A stretch of DNA of 5,607 nt from a bacterium. GTDB taxonomy: Bacteria > Patescibacteria > Microgenomatia > Levybacterales > UBA12049. Of this stretch, positions 1 to 5,607 are shown piece after piece. Position 1 is the first letter of the stretch. Each line of letters starts with the position of its first letter. Under the pieces are notes generated by a model. The model saw only the letters and a program-made list of their open reading frames with translations. It was not told the origin of the DNA and searched no databases. Where the stretch lies: contig JAKAEH010000074.1 in the NCBI GenBank assembly GCA_021825955.1, forward strand, positions 1 through 5,607. The letters run 5' to 3'. The position numbers and the translations under genes are program-made.

Positions 1-1182
1 CTTTCCTATCCAAATAAAAAAGCAATTGAGTGGTGCGTAATGATTGGACTTGCACTAAACTGTAAAATTCCACTATTTTCAAAATTTGACAGAAAAAATT
101 ATTTTTATCCAGATTTGGCAAAAGGGTATCAAATATCCCAATATGATAAACCATTCTGCGTTAATGGATATCTTGTACTTTCTAACGGAAAGAGAATTGG
201 AATTACCAGGGTCCACATGGAAGAGGATACCGGAAAATTAATTCATGAAAATGTAGATGGTAAAAATGTAAGTTTAATTGATTTCAACCGCTCCGGTGTC
301 CCTTTAGTAGAAATAGTTACACAGCCGGATTTTGAAACGGCAGAAGAAGTAAAAGAATATCTCCAAAAATTACAACAAATTGTCAGGTATTTAGACGTTT
401 CAAATGCTGATATGGAAAAAGGAGATATGCGACTTGAACCCAATATCTCTCTTAAAAAAGAAGGCGAAAAAGAACTTCCCAAATACAAAGTGGAGGTAAA
501 AAACATTAATTCGTTTGCCTTTGTTGGAAAAGCAATTGATTTTGAAATAAAAAGACAGAAAGAAATTTTAGAAAAAGGAGAAACTCCAGTTCAGGAAACA
601 AGAGGATTTGTGGAAAAATCATCTTCTACGGTTTCGCAAAGAGTAAAAGAAGAAGCCTCTGACTACAGATACTTCCCAGAACCTGATATTCCCCCAATCA
701 GATGGTCTGAAACTGAAATAAATAAGCTTAAAGAAATGCTCCCGGAGTTACCAGATGAAAAAAATCTTAGATTTCAGAAGCAATATGGATTGTCCGCTTA
801 CGATTCAGAGATATTAATGAGACACAAAGATCTTGCTATCTATTTTGAGGAAACTGTGTCCATTGGGAACAAATACGCTTTGACTCCAAAGCAAATCGCA
901 AACTTTATTATTAACCAGAAAATAAATTTTGAAAAAATTTTTCCAGCCGAAGTTATTAAGACGATTATCAAGTCAAAAGAAATAATTGATGTAGATGAAA
1001 ATGAACTTGAAAAAACCATCAAACAGATTATAATGGAAAACGAACAGGCGGTACTAGATTTTAGAAATGGCAAAACTCAAGTTGTCGGATTTTTAATAGG
1101 AATGGTAAAGAAAAAAATGCCAAAAGGAAATACAGATAAAATAAAAACTGTCCTAGAAAAGGAGTTACATGACAGAAGGTAG
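1..1182 (+). CDS. gatB: Aspartyl/glutamyl-tRNA amidotransferase subunit B (5' end outside window)
   Basis: GatB is the tRNA-binding and kinase subunit of the cytoplasmic GatCAB complex. It phosphorylates the side chain of Glu-tRNA(Gln) (or Asp-tRNA(Asn)), which is then amidated with ammonia released by GatA. The frame is open from base 1 and encodes 393 residues before TAG. The family is usually about 475 residues and the segment begins at the 'NKKA.E' region, so roughly 50-60 N-terminal residues, including the usual zinc-binding cysteines, lie upstream. Seen in order: FDRKNYFYPDL (85-117), the kinase-site motif HMEEDTGKLIHE (214-249), the family signature LIDFNRSGVPLVEIV (274-318), VEVKNINSF (490-516) and DYRYFPEPD (661-687). 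A helical linker and a YqeY-like tRNA-binding tail (about 790-1182) follow, ending LHDRR. The last 14 bases overlap the next gene. Identification is secure. gatC and gatA may lie upstream but cannot be seen. Confidence 0.97.
   Translation, partial: LSYPNKKAIEWCVMIGLALNCKIPLFSKFDRKNYFYPDLAKGYQISQYDKPFCVNGYLVLSNGKRIGITRVHMEEDTGKLIHENVDGKNVSLIDFNRSGVPLVEIVTQPDFETAEEVKEYLQKLQQIVRYLDVSNADMEKGDMRLEPNISLKKEGEKELPKYKVEVKNINSFAFVGKAIDFEIKRQKEILEKGETPVQETRGFVEKSSSTVSQRVKEEASDYRYFPEPDIPPIRWSETEINKLKEMLPELPDEKNLRFQKQYGLSAYDSEILMRHKDLAIYFEETVSIGNKYALTPKQIANFIINQKINFEKIFPAEVIKTIIKSKEIIDVDENELEKTIKQIIMENEQAVLDFRNGKTQVVGFLIGMVKKKMPKGNTDKIKTVLEKELHDRR
1159..1164 (+). promoter_or_regulatory. Ribosome binding site of the GGDEF gene, inside gatB
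   Basis: AAGGAG lies 4 bases (TTAC) before the ATG at 1169, within the last codons of gatB. The spacing is a little short, but the match to the Shine-Dalgarno consensus is good and it decides the start of the downstream gene. It also shows that this organism uses Shine-Dalgarno initiation for at least some genes, unlike atpB at 5220. Confidence 0.75.
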
Positions 1183-1966
1183 TGAGATTCCTGTTGGAGG
1201 TATTAGTCAAAAAGTTAGGCCTACTGGAAAAATAAGAGGAGAGATTAATTCTCGCGTAGACGAATTCAGAAATACGGCTAACAGATTCGGGGTTGATTTA
1301 TCAGGAGTTCCAAAAAGATTCATAATTCATCAGGCAGCTGCCGGAGTAAGACTTGAAAGAAAACGTGCAGAAGCAGAGGAAAACAGCCTTAACGACCCGC
1401 TTACCGGCCTTACTAGAAAAGAACATTACGAAAGTGCATTTATAAGGGAATTTAAACTATGGGAAAGAGGAACCATTCATGGATTGGCAGTCGCAAACGT
1501 CGATTTAGACGAATTTGGCTTAGTTAACAAACAATATGGCCATGACATAGGGGACGCAATATTAAAAGGTGTAGGAGAAGCTATCAGAACGAGCGTAAGA
1601 CAAACAGATGTAACTGGGAGAGTTGGTGGCGAAGAGTTTGAGATTGCTATGCCGATTGACACTCCCACAGAATATGCGGATTTAACAGAAAGGCTAAGAG
1701 TAGCTATCGCAAAAATTCCAAGAGAAGACAAAACTCTCACACCCAGTATCGGCATTGCTGAAGCCACAAAAGGAGATACGCCTGCAACTTTAATGAAAAG
1801 AGCAGATGCAGCAATGAGGCTTGCAAAAAAGCTGGGCAGAAATAGAACAGTTGTCTCATCGGTGAGCGAATCAGGTGTTGAATATCATGACTTATCTACT
1901 GGGAAAAAATATTCAGTAACAATGGGAGAGAATGGGTACATATCAGAGTACAAAGAGCTTCAATAA
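1169..1966 (+). CDS. Soluble GGDEF-domain protein, probable diguanylate cyclase
   Basis: A 265-residue protein, probably cytoplasmic: no signal peptide or membrane helix is visible. GGDEF enzymes join two GTP into the second messenger cyclic di-GMP. Residues 1-74 are polar and mostly helical, with no recognisable sensor domain; the charged helix 60-74 leads into the catalytic domain. The domain runs from DPLTGL (76-81) through VDLDEF (111-116; D112 a metal ligand), N120, YGHDIGD (123-129), GGEEF (153-157), SIGIA (193-197) and RADAAMRLAKKLGRNR (211-226). RQTD (144-147) sits exactly five residues before GGEEF, the canonical product-inhibition I-site. D129 is kept, which favours c-di-GMP over the hybrid cGAMP enzymes. 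Two active-site positions are unusual: the lysine after the conserved Phe is G117, and the Asp after N120 is K121. About 39 tail residues (227-265) match no domain I recognise. The start is fixed by the ribosome site at 1159-1164. The gene overlaps gatB by 14 bases and ends 2 bases before dnaE. GC is higher than its neighbours (about 42% by hand count over 1201-1680). The fold is secure; enzymatic activity is inferred. Confidence 0.9.
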   Translation: MTEGSEIPVGGISQKVRPTGKIRGEINSRVDEFRNTANRFGVDLSGVPKRFIIHQAAAGVRLERKRAEAEENSLNDPLTGLTRKEHYESAFIREFKLWERGTIHGLAVANVDLDEFGLVNKQYGHDIGDAILKGVGEAIRTSVRQTDVTGRVGGEEFEIAMPIDTPTEYADLTERLRVAIAKIPREDKTLTPSIGIAEATKGDTPATLMKRADAAMRLAKKLGRNRTVVSSVSESGVEYHDLSTGKKYSVTMGENGYISEYKELQ

Positions 1967-1968
1967 GT

Positions 1969-4900
1969 ATGGCAGATTTTGTTCACCTTCATAACCATAG
2001 CGAATATTCTCTTTTAGACGGGCTTTCTAAAATAAAAGAGATGGTTCACCGTGCAAAAGAACTTAACATGAAGGCAATAGCCATCACCGACCACGGAAAT
2101 ATGTACGGCACGATTCTATTTTACAAAACTTGTCTAGAAGAAGAAATCAAACCAATCATAGGCTGCGAAATATACGTTAGCAAAAGATCACGACACGATA
2201 AGGAAGCAGGGCTGGATAGCGACTCTAACCATCTTATTCTGCTTACTAAAAATCAAACTGGCTATAAAAACCTGATGAAAATTATTTCAATTGCCAATTT
2301 AGAGGGTTATTACTATAAACCAAGAACGGATATGGAGCTTTTAAGAGAACATAGCGATGGGTTAATCTGCTTAAGCGCCTGTGTTAACGGTTATGTTTCA
2401 GATCCACTTTTAGCAAATCAGGAGGAAACAGCTGTCAAAAGAGCAGAAAAACTATCTGAAATTTTCGGAAAGGATAATTTTTACCTTGAGATCCAAAAAC
2501 ATTTAAATGTTAAAGACCAAGACATTCTAAACGAAAAACTGATTAAATTATCTGAAAAACTTGGAATTCCTCTGGTGGCGACAAACGACAATCATTACAT
2601 TTATAATACGGATGCCCAAGCTCAAGAAGCTTTACTTTGTATCCAAACACAAACTACACTTGATACTCCAAACAGAAAACTTTCGATGATTTCTTCCCCT
2701 GATTTTTATATTAAAAGTCAAGAAGAAATGGCAGGTCTTTTTATTCAAACCCCTGAGGCTATAGAAAACACAATAAAAATAGCCGATATGTGTAATCTGG
2801 AAATTCCTTTAGGCAAATGGATTATGCCAGTATTTAAGGTCCCAAACGAGAAGACACCGGCCGAATTCATTACGGAAAAAGTTGACGAAGGATTAATAAA
2901 AAGATACAAAAAAATAACTCCGGAAATTAAAGAAAGAGCTGACTACGAATTATCAGTAATTCTTAAAAAAGGATATGAAACATACATTCTAATCGTTGCG
3001 GACTTTGTTACTTGGGCAAAATCTCAGGGGATAACGGTTGGTCCTGGAAGAGGGTCAAATGCAGGTTCAATAGTCTCATATGCGCTTGGCATATCGGACA
3101 TAGACCCTTTATTTTTTAAACTTCCTTTTGAAAGATTTTTAAATCCGATGCGTCCTTCTCCACCAGACATTGATTTGGACTTTGCAGACAACAGAAGAGA
3201 CGAAGTAATTGAATACGTTACCGAAAAATACGGAAGGGATAAAGTCGCCCAGATAATCACCTTCGGAACAATGGAAGCTAGAGGTTCTGTTAGGGACACC
3301 GGAAGAGTCATGGGACTACCGTATGCTGCACCAGACAGAATATCCAAAATGATTCCTCCGGGCTGGCAGGGTCACGCAATGACGATTGATAAAGCTTTGG
3401 AACAAAATCCAGAATTAAGACTGGTTTACACAACAGAGGCCGAAACAAAAAAACTATTGGATCTTGCAAAAAAACTTGAAGGAGTCGCCAGACACGCATC
3501 CGTCCACGCCGCAGGAGTTGTTATTGCTGATAAAGATATTACTGAATACACACCTCTTCAAAGAGAAACAAACGGGGATAAAATAATAACTCAGTATGAC
3601 ATGTACAGCATCGGAGAAGACGGTGTCGGCCTCTTAAAAATAGACTTTTTGGGGCTTAGAAATTTAACCATTATTCAAGAAGCTTTAAGATTTATAAAAC
3701 AAAATCAGGGAAAAGACGTTGATTTTTCCAGTATATCTTTTGATGACGAAAAAACCTATAAACTACTGGCTTCCGGCGAAACAACAGGTATTTTTCAACT
3801 TGAATCTTCCGGAATGAGAAGATACATAAAAGAATTAAAACCTACTTCGATTTTTGATTTACAGGCAATGGTCGCGCTTTACAGGCCGGGTCCGATGGCC
3901 AACATTCCCGAATTTATAAAACGCAAGCATAATCCAAATCTCATAAAATACCCTGACAAACGCTTGGAAGATGTACTTAAAGAATCCTACGGAATAATAA
4001 CCTTTCAGGACGATTTGTTATTAACCGCTATTAAAGTTGCAGGCTATTCTTGGCTTGAGGCTGATAAATTAAGAAAAGCTGTCGGAAAAAAGATTCCTTC
4101 TGAAATGAAAAAAGAACACGACCATTTTATACAAGGTTGTGTTTCGAATGGGATGGCACAAAAGAATGCGGAGTCCCTTTGGATTCTATTTGAACCTTTT
4201 GCTGGATATGGTTTTGGGAAAGCACACGCTGCCTGCTACGCAACAATCGCTTTTAGAACAGCCTATTTAAAAGCTCATTTTTCTGTTGAGTTTATGACAG
4301 CCCTTTTGACCGCTGAATCTCGAGGTAGCTCGGGTCCTGTTAAAAATGAAAAAATTGCTCAAGCGGTTGCAGAATGCAAAAGATTAGACATAGTTGTTCT
4401 TCCTCCTGATATTAATAAATCAGGTAACGAGTTTGAAATCGAAAATGGCACAAAAATCAGGTTCGGTCTATCCGCAATAAAAAATGTCGGTGAAGCGGCC
4501 ATCGGAAGCATCTTAAAACAGAGAAAAGAAAAAGATTTTAAGGATTTGGAAGATTTTTGCCTGCGCGTCGATTTGGGAGCCGTGAACAAAAAAACTGTAG
4601 AAAGCCTTATCAAATCTGGAGCCATGGATAGTTTTGGAAAAAGAGCTAACTTATTAATAAACTATCCAGAAATTATAGAAAAGTCTCATAAAAAAATTAA
4701 AGACGTCCAATCTGGACAAACAAGTTTGTTTGGAGAATCTGATGAAATAAATAACACGCCTTTAACAAAAAACGTAGAAGATTTTTCCGAAAATGAGAAA
4801 TTGGCTTTTGAAAAAGAATTCCTTGGTTTTTACTTAACCTCTCATCCGCAAATGGAAAGTTTGGCAAAAATTAAAAAACTAATTACCCATGAAATCGAAC

Positions 4901-5187
4901 TTTTAATTGAAGAAAATGAGGGAACTCAGGTAACCGTTGGCGGTTTAATCGAAAATATAAGAAGAATATTTACTAAAAAAAACAACAACGAAATGGCTTT
5001 TATTACTTTAAGCGATGAAAAAGGCGTGCTTACTGAGTGTATTGTCTTCCCAAAAGTGTTTGAACGCTACAAGACCTTGCTTTCCAAAGATACTGTAATT
5101 TTAGTAAAAGGAAAAATTGACACCAAAAATGACAAACCAATAATTATTGCCGAAAATATTCAGTCTTTTAGTAATTTTTCTTCTTGA
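1969..5187 (+). CDS. dnaE: DNA polymerase III alpha subunit, replicative, with intact PHP domain
   Basis: The catalytic subunit of the replicative C-family DNA polymerase, 1072 residues. The PHP domain comes first: HLHNH (6-10), TDHGN (40-44), GCE (65-67), H88, C138 and NDNH (206-209). All expected metal ligands appear present, whereas E. coli DnaE has lost several. The palm and fingers follow, with GPGRGSN (358-364), PDIDLDF (399-405; catalytic D400 and D402) and the third aspartate in KIDFLGL (D559). Next come GIFQLESSGMRR, ALYRPGPM and GYGFGKAHAACYA. A helix-hairpin-helix region starts near 832, the clamp-binding motif QTSLF is at 917-921 (bases 4717-4731), and an OB fold occupies about 986-1060. 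The protein ends just past the OB fold and so lacks the tau-binding tail of E. coli DnaE (1160 residues). No intein or frameshift is seen. The ATG follows the previous stop by 2 bases with only a weak AGAG upstream, so translation is probably coupled. MADFVHLHNHSEYS is the normal family N-terminus, which supports this start. The gene stops with TGA followed by C. Confidence 0.98.
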   Translation: MADFVHLHNHSEYSLLDGLSKIKEMVHRAKELNMKAIAITDHGNMYGTILFYKTCLEEEIKPIIGCEIYVSKRSRHDKEAGLDSDSNHLILLTKNQTGYKNLMKIISIANLEGYYYKPRTDMELLREHSDGLICLSACVNGYVSDPLLANQEETAVKRAEKLSEIFGKDNFYLEIQKHLNVKDQDILNEKLIKLSEKLGIPLVATNDNHYIYNTDAQAQEALLCIQTQTTLDTPNRKLSMISSPDFYIKSQEEMAGLFIQTPEAIENTIKIADMCNLEIPLGKWIMPVFKVPNEKTPAEFITEKVDEGLIKRYKKITPEIKERADYELSVILKKGYETYILIVADFVTWAKSQGITVGPGRGSNAGSIVSYALGISDIDPLFFKLPFERFLNPMRPSPPDIDLDFADNRRDEVIEYVTEKYGRDKVAQIITFGTMEARGSVRDTGRVMGLPYAAPDRISKMIPPGWQGHAMTIDKALEQNPELRLVYTTEAETKKLLDLAKKLEGVARHASVHAAGVVIADKDITEYTPLQRETNGDKIITQYDMYSIGEDGVGLLKIDFLGLRNLTIIQEALRFIKQNQGKDVDFSSISFDDEKTYKLLASGETTGIFQLESSGMRRYIKELKPTSIFDLQAMVALYRPGPMANIPEFIKRKHNPNLIKYPDKRLEDVLKESYGIITFQDDLLLTAIKVAGYSWLEADKLRKAVGKKIPSEMKKEHDHFIQGCVSNGMAQKNAESLWILFEPFAGYGFGKAHAACYATIAFRTAYLKAHFSVEFMTALLTAESRGSSGPVKNEKIAQAVAECKRLDIVVLPPDINKSGNEFEIENGTKIRFGLSAIKNVGEAAIGSILKQRKEKDFKDLEDFCLRVDLGAVNKKTVESLIKSGAMDSFGKRANLLINYPEIIEKSHKKIKDVQSGQTSLFGESDEINNTPLTKNVEDFSENEKLAFEKEFLGFYLTSHPQMESLAKIKKLITHEIELLIEENEGTQVTVGGLIENIRRIFTKKNNNEMAFITLSDEKGVLTECIVFPKVFERYKTLLSKDTVILVKGKIDTKNDKPIIIAENIQSFSNFSS

Positions 5188-5212
5188 CTAGAATATTTTT
5201 TACCTTTAAAAT
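5184..5212 (+). promoter_or_regulatory. Sigma70-type promoter of atpB, overlapping the dnaE stop
   Basis: The -35 box TTGACT (5184-5189; 5 of 6 matches to TTGACA) and -10 box TAAAAT (5207-5212; 5 of 6 matches to TATAAT) are separated by exactly 17 bases. The -35 box contains the TGA stop codon of dnaE (5185-5187), and the DNA just upstream (5171-5183) is AT-rich. Counting the normal 6-7 bases from the -10 box puts the transcript start at 5219 or 5220, and 5220 is the A of the atpB start codon. The two boxes and spacing are seen directly; promoter activity is inferred. Confidence 0.65.
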
Positions 5213-5219
5213 ATAGCTG

Positions 5220-5607
5220 ATGGTTTCATTCGCAGCAGAACCTATTTTTAGATTGGGCTTTTTTAGTGTTACAAACTCCTTTTTGGATACTTTACTTGTC
5301 GACTTTATAATAATTGGTTTAATATTATCCGTAAGAAATAAAATAAGTTTAATTCCCGGAAAGCTTCAGACGGTTATAGAAACATTACTGCAGGAATTTT
5401 ATAACATTACCTACTCCGTTGCAGGAGAGAACACGATGAAAATATTTCCTTTTTTTATGACCTTTTTCTTGTTCATCTTAATCGCCAACTGGACCGGTTT
5501 AATTCCTGGGATTTCTGCTATCGGCATACACGAAGAGGGAAAAATCGTACCATTTTTAAGAGCTGCAACTAGCGACTTTAATGTTACCCTGGGACTTGCT
5601 CTAGTTT
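5220..5607 (+). CDS. atpB: F1Fo ATP synthase subunit a (3' end outside window)
   Basis: Subunit a is the membrane stator subunit that forms the two proton half-channels beside the c-ring of ATP synthase. The window holds the first 129 residues. The protein opens with SFAAEPIF (3-10), has a first membrane helix near 20-38, an amphipathic stretch (IPGKLQTVIETLLQEFY, 45-61), a second helix ending in ANWTGLIPG (89-97), and then PFLRAATSDFNVTLGLAL (111-128), the family's R..TSD.N.T element leading into the next helix. The essential arginine near the C-terminus lies beyond the window. An in-frame TAG at 5214-5216 rules out an upstream extension, and 5220 is the only ATG before the conserved block. 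No Shine-Dalgarno sequence precedes it; a promoter ending at 5212 suggests a leaderless message. It is probably the first gene of the ATP synthase operon; the rest lies outside. Confidence 0.93.
   Translation, partial: MVSFAAEPIFRLGFFSVTNSFLDTLLVDFIIIGLILSVRNKISLIPGKLQTVIETLLQEFYNITYSVAGENTMKIFPFFMTFFLFILIANWTGLIPGISAIGIHEEGKIVPFLRAATSDFNVTLGLALV

Noticed and set aside
86..114. TTGACA at 86-91 within gatB as an internal promoter
   Set aside because: It encodes part of the conserved FDRKNY motif and lacks a -10 box at proper distance.
243..1073. Open frames on the minus strand opposite gatB (243-506 and 840-1073)
   Set aside because: Low-complexity Ser/Phe/Ile-rich translations antisense to conserved coding sequence, with no domain or ribosome site. 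They mirror the real gene.
1477..4625. Minus-strand open frames opposite the GGDEF gene and dnaE (1477-1767, 3024-3347, 3308-3499, 4359-4625)
   Set aside because: All lie opposite well-conserved motifs of the + strand genes and show no recognisable protein features.
5117..5147. A perfect TTGACA (5117-5122) near the end of dnaE as an extra atpB promoter
   Set aside because: No acceptable -10 box lies 16-18 bases downstream (best is TAATTA). Probably chance in coding sequence.
1969..5187. Possible intein or split in dnaE
   Set aside because: The polymerase motifs run at normal spacing throughout, and no intein splice junction or insertion is visible.
5189..5194. TAGAAT at 5189-5194 as an alternative -10 box for atpB
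   Set aside because: No -35-like sequence lies about 17 bases upstream, and a transcript starting near 5201 would have a short leader with no ribosome site.
5153..5201. Inverted repeat AAAATATTC (5153-5161) / GAATATTTT (5191-5199) followed by T residues, as a possible dnaE terminator
   Set aside because: The stem is 9 pairs but has a single G-C pair and a 29-base loop, and the T tract is part of the stem. Too weak to call an intrinsic terminator.

Overview
The window carries four genes on the + strand with almost no intergenic DNA: the 3' part of gatB (1-1182), a soluble GGDEF-domain protein (1169-1966), a complete dnaE (1969-5187) and the 5' part of atpB (5220-5607). No tRNA, rRNA, CRISPR array, insertion sequence, integrase or long repeat was seen. 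The only stretch between genes longer than 2 bases is 5188-5219, so no gene-free region needs separate description.

The organism is a bacterium with an AT-rich genome (roughly 35% GC by eye), compact gene packing and the standard bacterial code: dnaE ends in TGA and no gene shows an in-frame TGA. The style of GatB, the compact 1072-residue DnaE and the AtpB start (a short 'AAExIF.xG' lead-in to the first membrane helix) suggest a Candidate Phyla Radiation / Patescibacteria lineage, possibly Microgenomates. This is an inference from general resemblance, not a search result. The standard code argues against Gracilibacteria and Absconditabacteria, which read UGA as glycine.

Layout: gatB overlaps the GGDEF gene by 14 bases, and the GGDEF gene is followed after 2 bases by dnaE. 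These three are therefore probably one transcription unit with coupled translation. It combines glutaminyl/asparaginyl-tRNA formation, a probable cyclic-di-GMP synthase and the replicative polymerase. A new unit begins at dnaE's stop codon: a sigma70-type promoter (TTGACT, 17-base spacer, TAAAAT) spans 5184-5212 and would start transcription at or within a base or so of the atpB ATG. It is probably the start of an ATP synthase operon, with a leaderless or nearly leaderless first message.

No wholly new multi-gene system is visible. The points most worth a second look are the predicted leaderless atpB promoter, the GGDEF protein within a housekeeping operon (inhibitory site intact, one usual active-site lysine absent), and a DnaE with an intact PHP metal site and a C-terminus that stops at the OB fold.
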